Shown here: positions 8,176-17,131 of the stretch, one piece after another
Numbering within the stretch: the stretch's first letter is position 1
How the letters are laid out: the number at the start of each line of letters is the position of its first letter
The notes under the pieces: generated by a model
What the model was told of the DNA's origin: nothing
What the model saw: the letters and a program-made list of their open reading frames with translations, nothing else
Databases searched by the model: none
Program-made: the position numbers and the translations under genes
From: an uncultured Ruminococcus sp.
GTDB taxonomy: Bacteria; Bacillota; Clostridia; Oscillospirales; Acutalibacteraceae
Length of the DNA stretch: 42,634 nt
Assembly (NCBI GenBank): GCA_902801245.1
Contig: CADCHW010000024.1
Coordinates: forward strand, 21,123-63,756
Reading direction: 5' to 3'

Positions 8176-8465
8176 AGAGATGTGTAATCACGGCAGTTTT
8201 CTGCGGCTGAAATTTTCACTGCAATGTTATTTAGACAGTATTGCCACGCAATATTGTTTATGAAAAAACGGATTCGCATTTGCATATTATTTTTATAACA
8301 ATACAAACACGCTGACCGGTATCCGTTTTACATCTGCAATAATTTCGTATTATACTATCGTTCAGGTAAAGCAACGGTCATTCAAGCGGCATTCGGCTGA
8401 GTAACCCGAAAAATTTTTAAAGCTTTACCTAATTAAATCAAGAAGTGACAACACCACTTCATACT
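8176..8465 (+). ncRNA. Candidate structured RNA (or long leader of murE-like gene)
   Basis: About 290 bp downstream of a promoter contain several successive stems. These are GCAG/CTGC (8193-8204); ACAGTATTGC with GCAATATTGT (8235-8257, one G-U pair); AAAACGGAT with ATCCGTTTT (8265-8273 and 8321-8329); AGGTAAAGC with GCTTTACCT (8364-8372 and 8422-8430), enclosing TTCGG/CCGAA; and GAAGTG/CACTTC (8442-8460). No riboswitch, 6S, SRP, tmRNA or RNase P consensus was recognised. No T-rich terminator is obvious at its end, so it could be the start of a long leader. From 8466 to 8914 the gap holds only AT-rich sequence and two repeat fragments. Confidence 0.4.
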
Positions 8466-8573
8466 ATCTTCCACTATTATTGTATAACATTACACAAATT
8501 TTTTCAAGACCTTTTCAAAATTTTTTGTTTTTAATACGTTTTTTTATAGTCATCTTATGTATAAATTCACCTG

Positions 8574-8612
8574 CCCGACCGATAGTTGGTTTAATTGGGG
8601 ATTTTTAGATTA
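8574..8612 (-). repeat. Family 2 repeat fragment
   Basis: The fragment carries CCCGACCGATAGTTGGTTT and a following GGGGATTTTTAGATTA. The same combination follows the complete copy at 16471-16550. Only this end of the element is present. Confidence 0.6.
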
Positions 8613-8620
8613 ATATTAAT

Positions 8621-8711
8621 TGAGCAAATTTCAAATACTTCATTAACAAGACATTTTTATTTTAACCCCTCTGTCCTAACGAAGAGATTTCATAAAATGA
8701 ACTTTTGCTCA
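8621..8711. repeat. Small inverted-repeat element
   Basis: TGAGCAAA (8621-8628) and TTTGCTCA (8704-8711) bound a 91-bp stretch. Inside are TTAACAAGACA (8643-8653) and AACCCCTCTGTCCT (8664-8677). Both blocks recur in the same order inside the MITE at 19939-20095, so this is probably a diverged relative. Confidence 0.45.
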
Positions 8712-8914
8712 TTTATAATTACTATATTATAGTTTATTTTATCTTGTATAATTCTCTCAAAAAACTATTTATCCGAATAAGGAATTTTTAAAATTAATAT
8801 ATATTTTATAGTTTATTCATATATATTAATCTCTGAGTTTCCTACTAAAAGAAAAACCAACTTTGAATTATCAAAAACCAAATAATTACGCATATAAAAA
8901 AGGAGCATACTAAT

Positions 8915-10372
8915 ATGAAACTATACAATTTGTTAAACGGTATCGAGTACACAGTCCTTTCGGGAAACACCGACATTGAAATCGGAAATCTTGTCTACGA
9001 TTCAAGAAAAGTTGAATCGGGCGATGTCTTTGTTTGTCTGAAAGGCTACAACGTTGACGCACACAAATTCGCACAGTCGGCAGTTGACAGCGGTGCGGCA
9101 GCCGTTGTTCTCAGTGACGAACTCGACTTAAAGGGAGTAACCGTCATCAAGGTTGACGACACCAGAAAGGCACTTGCCTATCTTTCCGCCAACTTTTTCG
9201 GTCACCCTGCAAAGGAGCTTATCTCAATTGCCCTGACCGGCACAAAGGGAAAGACCACCACTGCATGTATGGTTCAGTCCATTCTACAGGCAGGCGGTTT
9301 AAAAACAGGAACAATCGGTACGCTCGGTATTGTTATCGGCGATACGATTTACAAGACGAATAACACTACTCCCGAATCATTTGAAATTCAGCAGGCACTT
9401 CGCAAAATGGTTGACGAGGGCTGCAAGGCTTTTGTAATCGAAGCGTCCTCTTTGGGTTTGAAGTGGCACAGAACAGACGCTATTGATTTTGATTACGGTG
9501 TTTTCACGAACTTCTCAAACGACCACATCGGCGACAGCGAACACGCAACAATTGAGGAATACCTTGACTGCAAGAAGTTACTTTTCAAACAATGCAAGCT
9601 CGGACTTATCAACCGTGACAGTAAGGTTTTTGACAGCGTTGCCGAATCTGCGTCATGCAAAATCGAAACTTTCGGCTTTGACGAAAGCTGTGACGTTTAC
9701 GCTTACGGCGGAGAACTCACCCGCCGTCCGGGATTTCTCGGTGTAAGCTTCAAATTGGGCGGTTACGACAGCTACGAGGTAAATGTCGGAATACCCGGCA
9801 AATTCAACATTTACAATGCACTTGCTGCAATTTCTGTGTGCCGTCACTGCGGTGTGGGACGTGAAGCAATTGTTAAAGGTCTTGAAACGGTCAAGGTCAA
9901 GGGCAGAGTCGAGCCTGTTCACGTAAGCGACAATTTTACTCTTCTGATTGATTACGCTCACAATGCTTTGAGTATGGAAAATGTTCTCACAACCTTAAGG
10001 AAGTACAACCCGAACAGACTTATCACGATGTTCGGAGCAGGCGGCAACCGACCGAAAATCCGCCGCTACGAAATGGGTGAAATGTCGGGCAAATACAGCG
10101 ACCTTTCCGTTGTAACGGAAGACAATTCGAGATTTGAAGATGTTATGGATATCATTGCCGATATCGAGGTAGGTCTTGCAAAGACGGACGGAAAGTATGT
10201 TGTTGTACCGAACAGAAAGGACGCTATCCGATACTGCATACAGAACGCACAGGACGGCGACATTATCGTACTTGCCGGAAAGGGTCACGAGGACTATCAG
10301 GAAATCAAGGGTGTTAAATATCATATGGACGAAAGAGAACTCATTGCAGAAATACTTGCAGAGAAAGAGTAA
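8915..10372 (+). CDS. murE: UDP-N-acetylmuramoyl-tripeptide synthetase, MurE family (divergent clade)
   Basis: A 485-residue Mur ligase with the N-terminal UDP-binding domain (1-100), central ATPase with TGTKGKTTT (108-116), and C-terminal ligase domain. MurE enzymes add the third residue, usually meso-diaminopimelate or lysine, to UDP-MurNAc-Ala-Glu in the cytoplasm. Unusual for MurE are the SSLGL motif in place of SSHAL, and DHIGDSEH in place of the DHLDYH-type segment before the carbamylated lysine (Lys220 or Lys221). The amino-acid selectivity motif is DNSR (403-406), which keeps the arginine of the DNPR motif of diaminopimelate-specific enzymes. A second MurE elsewhere in the genome is possible. 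It is transcribed alone, ends in a terminator, and has a very long upstream gap. The start has GGAG 8 bp before ATG. Confidence 0.85.
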   Translation: MKLYNLLNGIEYTVLSGNTDIEIGNLVYDSRKVESGDVFVCLKGYNVDAHKFAQSAVDSGAAAVVLSDELDLKGVTVIKVDDTRKALAYLSANFFGHPAKELISIALTGTKGKTTTACMVQSILQAGGLKTGTIGTLGIVIGDTIYKTNNTTPESFEIQQALRKMVDEGCKAFVIEASSLGLKWHRTDAIDFDYGVFTNFSNDHIGDSEHATIEEYLDCKKLLFKQCKLGLINRDSKVFDSVAESASCKIETFGFDESCDVYAYGGELTRRPGFLGVSFKLGGYDSYEVNVGIPGKFNIYNALAAISVCRHCGVGREAIVKGLETVKVKGRVEPVHVSDNFTLLIDYAHNALSMENVLTTLRKYNPNRLITMFGAGGNRPKIRRYEMGEMSGKYSDLSVVTEDNSRFEDVMDIIADIEVGLAKTDGKYVVVPNRKDAIRYCIQNAQDGDIIVLAGKGHEDYQEIKGVKYHMDERELIAEILAEKE

Positions 10373-10415
10373 TTTTGGGAATTGATTTTCAACATTCAGT
10401 TATAATTAAGAGAAG

Positions 10416-10455
10416 AACTCCGTTTAACGCAAGGTTAGGCGGAGTTTCTTATATT
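10416..10455 (+). terminator. Terminator after murE
   Basis: The arms AACTCCG (10416-10422) and CGGAGTT (10440-10446) form a stem, followed by TCTTATATTTGT. The T content after the stem is moderate. It lies 44 bp after the stop codon. Confidence 0.65.
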
Positions 10456-10462
10456 TGTATTA

Positions 10463-10492
10463 TTGACAAAAATACACCGAATATGATAAAAT
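10463..10492 (+). promoter_or_regulatory. Sigma-A promoter of acyltransferase gene
   Basis: TTGACA (10463-10468), an 18-base spacer and TAAAAT (10487-10492) lie 40 bp before the ATG and directly after the murE terminator. Confidence 0.7.
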
Positions 10493-10531
10493 ATAACAAC
10501 AAAAATATGTTAAACATTTGAGGTCAACTAT

Positions 10532-11581
10532 ATGAAAAAACAAACATTATCATCTCCACGCAACGGAAAAATAGACCTGCTTAAATTTCTGTTCGCCGTT
10601 ACTGTTGCGATATATCATTTCAACTGTACTACCGAATATAAAAACGAAATATTCAACAGTGCATATATTGCAGTGGAATTCTTCTTTTTAGTATCGGGAT
10701 ATTTTATGGCGAAAACACTGAGCAAGCTTGAAAACCGCAAAGATATAGATGTACTGAAAGAATCGTTAAAATTCAGCAAGAAAAAATATATGTCAATATT
10801 TCCGTATCACGTTTACGCATATATTCTGACAATTATATTCTGGATACCGTATTTCAAATTATCGGCTAAGGAATGGCTGTTAAAGGTTTTTGAATCTCTG
10901 CCGAGCTTTTTTCTGCTGAGAATGTTTGGGTTCAGAATTCCCTCGTGGCTTATGGCAGAATGGTATTTGTCTTCAATGCTTATAATTATGTTTGTGCTTG
11001 CACCCATAATTATACGTTACAGAAAGATATACACATATTATATTGCTCCCGTTCTCTCAATAGCTTTAACAGCTGTTATATTTAAGAAATGCAATACATT
11101 CAATGTATTCATACTTGAAGGAAATCTTGTATGGCTTGCGAATGCACGAGCATTGGCGGAAATATCATTCGGCTGTATTATTTACGAGGTGACGGAAAAA
11201 GGTCTTTTTGATAAATTTAACAGGAAACTTCTTTTGTTTGCAGAGTTCGTATGTTATCTTATAACATTTACATACGCTTTCAAAGAACTGGACAGAACTC
11301 TCGAACCGTCTGTTTTGTTGGTTCTTATAATCGGAGTAACACTGACTTTCAACAAAAAGACTTCTCTGAATTTTCTGAACAACAAATTTGTTTATTTTTT
11401 GGGGAAATTAAGTTTGGCGGTTTATTTATGTCATTCCGTTGCACGTTACTGTATTGCGGAGAAAGATTCCTTGTTCGGAGGATATTATTCACATTTGGGA
11501 GCGTTTTTGGCATTGTCGTTTATATTCGCTTTAGTTTGCCTGTTTACGGTGAAATTAATGCATAATTGTTGTGGTGGTTAG
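10532..11581 (+). CDS. Membrane acyltransferase, family 3
   Basis: A 349-residue integral membrane protein with about ten hydrophobic segments. The N-terminus RNGKIDLLKFLFAVTVAIYH is the typical start of acyltransferase family 3 (OafA/WecH-like): a basic residue, Asp-Leu-Lys, and His at the end of the first helix. The family transfers acetyl or other acyl groups to sugars of the wall, capsule or exported glycans at the membrane. There is no fused SGNH domain. It has its own promoter and a strong terminator downstream, so it is a single-gene unit. The acceptor is unknown. The gene has lower GC and more rare-looking AT-rich codons than murE beside it, which could reflect acquisition. Confidence 0.88.
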   Translation: MKKQTLSSPRNGKIDLLKFLFAVTVAIYHFNCTTEYKNEIFNSAYIAVEFFFLVSGYFMAKTLSKLENRKDIDVLKESLKFSKKKYMSIFPYHVYAYILTIIFWIPYFKLSAKEWLLKVFESLPSFFLLRMFGFRIPSWLMAEWYLSSMLIIMFVLAPIIIRYRKIYTYYIAPVLSIALTAVIFKKCNTFNVFILEGNLVWLANARALAEISFGCIIYEVTEKGLFDKFNRKLLLFAEFVCYLITFTYAFKELDRTLEPSVLLVLIIGVTLTFNKKTSLNFLNNKFVYFLGKLSLAVYLCHSVARYCIAEKDSLFGGYYSHLGAFLALSFIFALVCLFTVKLMHNCCGG

Positions 11582-11606
11582 TTGGTTTTTCTAAGAAGAG
11601 TTTTTG

Positions 11607-11744
11607 ATTAATCTGTAACGTTCGCCAATTAGGGAGTATATCCTTGATTCTTCCGATAACAAAGCCAAAAGTTTTAAAAATAACACCCCTAAATATTATC
11701 CATATTAGGGTGTGTTAAAATTCAATCGAACGTTACAGATTAAT
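11607..11744. repeat. MITE-like element with perfect 18-bp inverted repeats
   Basis: ATTAATCTGTAACGTTCG (11607-11624) and its exact reverse complement (11727-11744) flank 102 bp. An internal hairpin built on CCCTAA/TTAGGG (about 11690-11717) is also present. There is no coding potential. It lies between the acyltransferase stop codon and its terminator. Confidence 0.6.
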
Positions 11745-11778
11745 TTATAGTTTTTGTTATTTATAATTAAATAATAAT

Positions 11779-11816
11779 CCCCCGACAATGTTTTATGATT
11801 GTCGGGGGAATTTTTT
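11779..11816 (+). terminator. Strong terminator between convergent acyltransferase and cysS genes
   Basis: A perfect 10-bp stem, CCCCCGACAA and TTGTCGGGGG, with a 10-base loop is followed by AATTTTTT. It ends the plus-strand transcript. The minus-strand side is followed by an AT-rich but less T-pure stretch, so it may also serve cysS. Confidence 0.9.
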
Positions 11817-11874
11817 AAGTTTTATAATCTGCAAAAACAGTCCAATAAAATGCCAAGATGTTTTGTATGGTTTA

Positions 11875-11902
11875 TATCGTGTTTCAAGCGGACGTTGTCC
11901 GC
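11875..11902 (+). repeat. Family 2 repeat fragment at cysS 3' end
   Basis: CGTGTTTCAA is followed by the hairpin GCGGAC-GTT-GTCCGC (11888-11902), matching the end of the complete family 2 element at 16452-16478. It lies just past the cysS stop codon. Confidence 0.65.
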
Positions 11903-11906
11903 CGAA

Positions 11907-13310
11907 TTACGCATTAGCATAATGCCATTTAATGCCCTGCGGAGTATCCTCGATAACAATATTCATTGCTTTGAGTTGGTTACGGATTCTGTCGGCGGTT
12001 GCCCAGTCCTTATTCTTTCTTGCTTCAGTTCTCTCTGCGATAAGCTTTTCAACCTCTTCGTCAAGGGACTTATCCTCTTCAACGTATACAAGACCGAGAA
12101 CGTCCGTTAATTCCTTGAAAATCTCATCGGACTTCTTAACAAGCTCCAACGACGGCTCGTTTGCAAGTGCGGTGTTGATATCACGTACAAGCTCGAAAAG
12201 CACAGAAATAGCGTCTGCTGTGTTGAGGTCGTCGTCCATAACTTCAATGAATCTTGCCCTGTGAGCGTTGTACTTCTCGATAACGTCTTTCTCGCCGTCC
12301 TTAAGCTCTCCGGAAGCCTTGTCCAGCATAAAACGGATATTGTCACGGCAGTTGTAAAGTCTTTCCAAAGCTGCCTTGCACTGCTCTATAATTTCAATGC
12401 TGTAGTTAATCGGACTTCTGTAATGCGACGAAAGCATAAGATATCTTATCGGCTCGTAACCGTACTTTGCGGCAACATCACGAGTGGTGAAGAAATTACC
12501 CTTTGACTTCGACATCTTCTCCTTGTCAACAGTAATATAACCGTTGTGTACCCAGTAATGAGCAAACGGAACACCATTGCAGCATTCGCTTTGTGCGATT
12601 TCGTTCTCGTGGTGAGGGAACACCAAGTCCTGACCGCCGCAGTGCATATCGATAGTTTCGCCCAAATAACGCCTTGCCATAGCCGAGCATTCAATATGCC
12701 AGCCGGGTCTGCCGTTGCTCCACGGGGATTCCCAGTAAGGTTCGCCGGGCTTTGCGGCTTTCCAAACAGCGAAATCCATAGGGTCTTCTTTCATCTCGCC
12801 GACCGAAATTCTCGCACCGGCTTTCAAATCGTCAAGCGGCTGATGACTGAGCTTGCCGTACTCGTCAAACTTATTTGTGCGGAAGTAAACATCGCCGTTC
12901 TCCGCACGGTAAGCATATCCTTTTTCGACAAGCGTTGAAATAATGTTTATAATCTCGTCCATATTTTCCGTTGCACGTGGGTGAACGGTAGCTTCACGGA
13001 CGTTAAGACCCTTTGCGTCGGTTTTGTACTCCTTGATGTACTTCTCCGACACTGTGAGATAATCAGTACCCTCTTCGTTTGCACGGTTAATTATCTTGTC
13101 GTCGATATCGGTGAAGTTTTGAACATAGGTTACTTTCAGACCCTTGTATTCGAGGTAACGTCTGAGGACGTCAAACACGCATATCGGACGGGAATTTCCG
13201 ATGTGAATGTAATTATACACAGTCGGACCGCAAGCGTAAATTTTGAACTCACCCTCTTTAATCGGGATAAGCTCCTCTTTTTGTCTTGTTAATGTATTGT
13301 AAATTTTCAT
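11907..13310 (-). CDS. cysS: Cysteinyl-tRNA synthetase
   Basis: A class I aminoacyl-tRNA synthetase of 467 residues that charges tRNA-Cys in the cytoplasm. It has CGPTVYNYIHIGNSR (the zinc-binding Cys and HIGH-like motif), the zinc ligands CGGQDLVFPHHENE, and KMSKSKGN. An in-frame ATG four codons upstream exists, but the GAGG ribosome-binding site fits MKIYNTLTRQ at 13310. The length is normal for the family. The final codons GCT AAT GCG TAA coincide with a short repeat (AATTACGCATTAGC) also found at other gene ends here. Upstream on the same strand is nfo, 73 bp away, so the two may be co-transcribed. Confidence 0.97.
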   Translation of the reverse strand: MKIYNTLTRQKEELIPIKEGEFKIYACGPTVYNYIHIGNSRPICVFDVLRRYLEYKGLKVTYVQNFTDIDDKIINRANEEGTDYLTVSEKYIKEYKTDAKGLNVREATVHPRATENMDEIINIISTLVEKGYAYRAENGDVYFRTNKFDEYGKLSHQPLDDLKAGARISVGEMKEDPMDFAVWKAAKPGEPYWESPWSNGRPGWHIECSAMARRYLGETIDMHCGGQDLVFPHHENEIAQSECCNGVPFAHYWVHNGYITVDKEKMSKSKGNFFTTRDVAAKYGYEPIRYLMLSSHYRSPINYSIEIIEQCKAALERLYNCRDNIRFMLDKASGELKDGEKDVIEKYNAHRARFIEVMDDDLNTADAISVLFELVRDINTALANEPSLELVKKSDEIFKELTDVLGLVYVEEDKSLDEEVEKLIAERTEARKNKDWATADRIRNQLKAMNIVIEDTPQGIKWHYANA

Positions 13311-13383
13311 AATATTCCTCATTCCTATACTAGAGAGCAGTAAGATTCAGCAAACCAACTTCCGCCCACCAAAAACTCAATAA

Positions 13384-14217
13384 TTACGCATTACGCATTG
13401 TTCTCAGCATTGCTATTTCTTGTTTGTAGCCGGGTAAATCATTCGGGGTTTCGAGAACTATCGGAAGATTTCTCACCGCAGAATAATTTATAAAAGCGGC
13501 AATTGCGTCAATGCCGATGTTACCCTTTCCGATAAGCTCGTGTCTGTCCTTGTGATTTCCGAGGGGGTTCTTGCTGTCGTTGAGATGAACAGCATAAAGC
13601 TTATCCAACCCAATAACATTATCGAACTCTTCAAAAACTCCGTCAAGATTATTCACAATATCATAACCGCCGTCAAATATATGGCACGTATCAAGGCATA
13701 CTCCTATTTTTTCCTTACACTCTACCCTGTCAATAATAGCTCTGAGTTCTTCAAAGGTTCTGCCTATCTCGCTGCCCTTGCCTGCCATAGTTTCAAGCAG
13801 GACTGTAGTTTTCTGTTCGGGGGTAATAATCTCGTTAAGAAGTTTTACAATATAGTCAATGCCGACTTCGACACCCTGTTTAACGTGACTTCCCGGGTGA
13901 AAGTTGTAGTAATTTCCCGGCACGTGTTCAAGTCTTGCAAGGTCGTCCGACATAATCATATGGGCAAGCTCTCTTGTTCTCTCGTCAGCCGAGCAGGCAT
14001 TGAGGGTATAGGGAGCGTGGGCGATAATCTTACCGCCGTTATGTTCTTTCCAGTACTCAACAAAGGCTTCGCAGTCTTTGACATCAAGGTCTTTTACTTT
14101 AAAGCCACGGGGATTGCGTGTAAAGAACTGAAATGTATTCGCACCGATTGAAACGGCTTCCTCGCCCATATGAAGAAAGCCTTTCGACGCAGACAAATGA
14201 CAGCCTAATGTCAGCAT
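13384..14217 (-). CDS. nfo: Deoxyribonuclease IV (AP endonuclease, Nfo)
   Basis: A 277-residue TIM-barrel AP endonuclease that cuts DNA 5' of abasic sites in base-excision repair. Zinc-binding motifs of the family are visible: HLSASKG at the start, [19 protein letters not shown], and [17 protein letters not shown]. The length is typical (about 280). The C-terminus reads MRNA then stop, and these codons are a duplicated TGCGTAA-containing short repeat (13381-13397), so the original end of the gene seems to have been replaced. Upstream is a hypothetical gene 42 bp away on the same strand. Confidence 0.95.
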   Translation of the reverse strand: MLTLGCHLSASKGFLHMGEEAVSIGANTFQFFTRNPRGFKVKDLDVKDCEAFVEYWKEHNGGKIIAHAPYTLNACSADERTRELAHMIMSDDLARLEHVPGNYYNFHPGSHVKQGVEVGIDYIVKLLNEIITPEQKTTVLLETMAGKGSEIGRTFEELRAIIDRVECKEKIGVCLDTCHIFDGGYDIVNNLDGVFEEFDNVIGLDKLYAVHLNDSKNPLGNHKDRHELIGKGNIGIDAIAAFINYSAVRNLPIVLETPNDLPGYKQEIAMLRTMRNA

Positions 14218-14259
14218 AATATTTTCACTTCCTTTGTATTATTTTGAGAATGTTTACAA

Positions 14260-14910
14260 CTAATCATCATCAGGGTCTTCAATCCAATTATCTCTATAAT
14301 ACTTTGCCCATTTTGAAATAGATTTAACCTCCGAATCACATGAGCGATAAATGAACTCATACCCCTTTTCGTCACCTATCCAATACAAGGCTTCAAACGC
14401 AGCACCAAATATATCGTCATTCCAGTACGGATTATTTGCGGATATAGCTTCGCAAAATTCCGAAACGGCAATTGCCCCCACTTCCTTGGGAATCCACCTT
14501 AATACATCTATAACCGAATAATACGGAACATTTTCTTTTTGTAACTTTAAAATATCTGTCAAATAGGGAACTAACACAGGGTCGGGAATTTCAAGTATAC
14601 TGTAAATCCAAATACATTCTTTATCATTACAATCATTCTCAGATAATTTAGAGTTAAAATATTCAACGATTTCATTTACCGCTTCATCATGATTTAAATT
14701 TTTTACGGCTTCTTTAAAATCACCGTAGATTTTCAGGTAATTTTCATACCACCAATCAAATTCATCTTTACCAATACCATAGGGGTAAATGCTTTTCATA
14801 AAAAAGCTCCAATGAAAACAATTATCCAATTTACCTTTGTTCGCCGCTTCATCATTGGCAGTAAGTCTTTCTTCGCATATATCAACAAGTTCGGATAAAG
14901 TGTTTTTCAT
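14260..14910 (-). CDS. Hypothetical protein, possible HEAT-like helical repeats
   Basis: A 216-residue, acidic, soluble protein without signal peptide. The middle reads IYSILEIPDPVLVPYLTDIL and the following segments (VPYYSVIDVLRWIP, DIFGAAFEALYWIGDEKGYE) have the spacing of HEAT or PBS-lyase-like helical repeats, as in small immunity-type proteins. That is inferred from pattern only. Tryptophan and tyrosine are frequent. It lies between the M18 aminopeptidase and nfo genes on the same strand and is more AT-rich than both. The start has AAAGAAACTCC rather than a strong ribosome-binding site. The exact function is not recognised. Confidence 0.7.
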   Translation of the reverse strand: MKNTLSELVDICEERLTANDEAANKGKLDNCFHWSFFMKSIYPYGIGKDEFDWWYENYLKIYGDFKEAVKNLNHDEAVNEIVEYFNSKLSENDCNDKECIWIYSILEIPDPVLVPYLTDILKLQKENVPYYSVIDVLRWIPKEVGAIAVSEFCEAISANNPYWNDDIFGAAFEALYWIGDEKGYEFIYRSCDSEVKSISKWAKYYRDNWIEDPDDD

Positions 14911-14962
14911 AATAAAGAAACTCCAATGTAAATAATTAGTGAGAGTTCATCAAAATATATTA

Positions 14963-16387
14963 TTACTCTTGAAAAAATGCCGCAAACGCAAGATATGTCA
15001 TATAAACATCAACCTTGGAAACAACTTCAAACGGAGCATGCATTGAAAGCACCGGCACACCCAAATCAACTACATCAACATTCAGATTAGCGATGTACTT
15101 TGCGATAGTTCCGCCGCCGCCCATATCAACTTTACCGAGTTCGCCTGTCTGCCAGAGGATATCATTCTTGTGAAGCATTCTCCTAACTTGACCCATAAAC
15201 TCAGCCGAAGCGTCGCTTGTGTCGTACTTTCCGCCGCTTCCCGTATACTTCGTGATAATAACACCGCCGTTTAAGTAGCTTGCGTTGTTGCCCTCGAAAG
15301 CACTCGGATAATTCGGGTCGAACGCAGCATTAACGTCCGCCGAAAGGCAAGTTGACTTCGCCATAACATGACGATACTCCACACCGTCAGCCTGTGCCAA
15401 ATCGGCAATAAAGTCACGCAGGAAAGCCGACTGCATACCTGTGTTGCCGTCCGAACCTATTTCCTCCTTATCGCAGAGGAATGTAATAAATGTACTCTCG
15501 GGATTCTCAACCGTTACAGCCGCCATAACTCCCGGATAAGCACACACTTTGTCATCGTGACCGTAAGCACCGATAAGACTTCTGTCAAAGCCGACATCTC
15601 TAGCCTTAAACGCAGGTACAAGGTCAAGCTCGGCGGAGAGGAAATCCGACTCTACAACACCGTATTTCTCAAAAAGAATATTTAAAATATTAAGCTTAAC
15701 CTGTTCGGATTCCTTATCATTATTAAACGGACGGCTGCCGATAAGAACATTCAAATCCTCACCCGTAAATGCTTTTGCGACAGGCTTTGCTGCCTGTTCT
15801 CTTGACAAATGCGGAAGCAAATCGGAAACGCAGAAGCAAGGCTCGTCCTCGTTCTCGCCGATTGAAACATCAATGTTTTCACCGTCAAGTCGGACAATTC
15901 TGCCGTGAAGAGCAAGCGGAATTGCAGTCCACTGATACTTCTTGATACCGCCGTAGTAATGGGTTTTGAAGAGTGCAAGGTCGTTCGATTCGTAAAGCGG
16001 ATTCGGCTTCAAGTCAAGTCTTGGGGAATCAATATGAGCAATTACAAGGCGAACACCGTTTTTTGTGCCGTTCTTTCCGATAACGGCAAGACCTATATTT
16101 TTACCACGGTTAATGACATAAATCTTGTCACCGGGTTTATAAGTCTTGTTGATGTCAAACTTCTCGAAACCGTGGTCAAGTGCGATTTGCTCGGTAGTTT
16201 TAACAGCCTCACGCTCGACCTTGCTTGTATTGATGAACTTCTTGTAACCCTCACAGAACTCGTCTGCAAGGGCAATTTTTTCCTTATCAAGTTCCAAAGC
16301 ACCGCTTGGCTTTTTAGCTGCAAGTTTTTCCTTAAGCTGTGCAGCCTGTGACTTTTCTTTTTTTTCTGTTTCTGACATTTTACTCAA
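14963..16387 (-). CDS. M18 family zinc aminopeptidase
   Basis: A 474-residue cytoplasmic metallopeptidase that removes N-terminal residues, often acidic or hydrophobic, from peptides. Family M18 features are AHIDSPRLDLKPNPLYE (the first metal His-Asp), DKEEIGSDGNTGMQS (the catalytic Glu and metal Glu), and a C-terminal LGVPVLSMHAPFEV with the metal His. The N-terminal 30 residues are lysine-rich and not conserved. Length agrees with the family. A family 2 repeat ends 16 bp before the ATG (16403), in the sense orientation, and contributes the 5' leader. The gene downstream is the hypothetical at 14260-14910, 52 bp away. Confidence 0.93.
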   Translation of the reverse strand: MSKMSETEKKEKSQAAQLKEKLAAKKPSGALELDKEKIALADEFCEGYKKFINTSKVEREAVKTTEQIALDHGFEKFDINKTYKPGDKIYVINRGKNIGLAVIGKNGTKNGVRLVIAHIDSPRLDLKPNPLYESNDLALFKTHYYGGIKKYQWTAIPLALHGRIVRLDGENIDVSIGENEDEPCFCVSDLLPHLSREQAAKPVAKAFTGEDLNVLIGSRPFNNDKESEQVKLNILNILFEKYGVVESDFLSAELDLVPAFKARDVGFDRSLIGAYGHDDKVCAYPGVMAAVTVENPESTFITFLCDKEEIGSDGNTGMQSAFLRDFIADLAQADGVEYRHVMAKSTCLSADVNAAFDPNYPSAFEGNNASYLNGGVIITKYTGSGGKYDTSDASAEFMGQVRRMLHKNDILWQTGELGKVDMGGGGTIAKYIANLNVDVVDLGVPVLSMHAPFEVVSKVDVYMTYLAFAAFFQE

Positions 16388-16402
16388 TCCTTTCTATTTT
16401 TT

Positions 16403-16520
16403 AACACGTGTAGATAGTTTGTTTTATCCTTAACTTTTATTACCCGACCAAGCGGACAACGTCCGCTTGAAACACGTGAAGACAGTTTGTTTTATCCTCA
16501 ACTTTTATTACCCGACCAAT
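16403..16520 (-). repeat. Family 2 repeat, two tandem units before aminopeptidase gene
   Basis: Two nearly identical units of about 50 bp start with AACACGTG (16403-16410 and 16471-16478), continue with TAGTTTGTTTTATCC-type sequence and end in ACCCGACCAA. Between them is the hairpin GCGGAC-AAC-GTCCGC (16452-16466). Read in the direction of the aminopeptidase gene, the order is GGTCGGGT, spacer, TCACGTG, then ATG after 16 bp. Confidence 0.9.
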
Positions 16521-16662
16521 AGTTGATTTGGTGCGGTAATTTTAGATTACCTTTATGATAATAAAACAATGGACATAATCCGTTAAGACTTTTTCTCCTG
16601 CTCATTTTATTATACCATATAATTTCGGTTTTGAAAACCGCAAATTTAAAAAACTTTTCTGC

Positions 16663-16990
16663 CTGTACGGTTGCAGACTTAATATATCAAAAAATTCACT
16701 GTATTAACAATAATCCAACGTTCCATAGAACAATATTTTATTTTGGATTCTTGGAAAAAACATAGATTTAATGAGGGTTAATTCAATATTCCAAGCAGTT
16801 TTTTTATTTTGGAATATTGGTAAAATACCCCTATAAATCAAAAATCCAAAAATCCATAATTCCAAAATAAAAAACCAATATTCCAAAGCTTGGAATTATG
16901 TAAAACCTTAGTTTTTATGCGGGTTTTCTCCAATATTCCAAAATAATTTATTGTGCTTAGGCAACTTGGATTTTTGATAAAACAGTATAA
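16663..16990. repeat. Lone family 1 end and cluster of ATTCCAA palindromes
   Basis: CTGTACGGTTG (16663-16673) is one terminus of family 1 without the rest. From about 16705 to 16985 the motifs TTGGAAT, ATTCCAA, TTGGATT and AATCCAA recur at least ten times in both directions, for example CCAATATTCCAAAGCTTGG (16876-16894). The region is AT-rich and has no credible gene. The remainder of the 744-bp gap up to 17131 holds a short ATCACGCATTA repeat and nothing else recognised. Confidence 0.5.
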
Positions 16991-17131
16991 ATTAAATCTT
17001 AACCGCTCAGGTAGAAAACTTTGCTGAATCAAACTTACTTTCCTACACCAAAAACCAAAATAATCACGCATTAAAAAAGGTAGGTACAAGCTTATATTAA
17101 AGCCTGTACCCCTTTTAAAATTATATTAATA

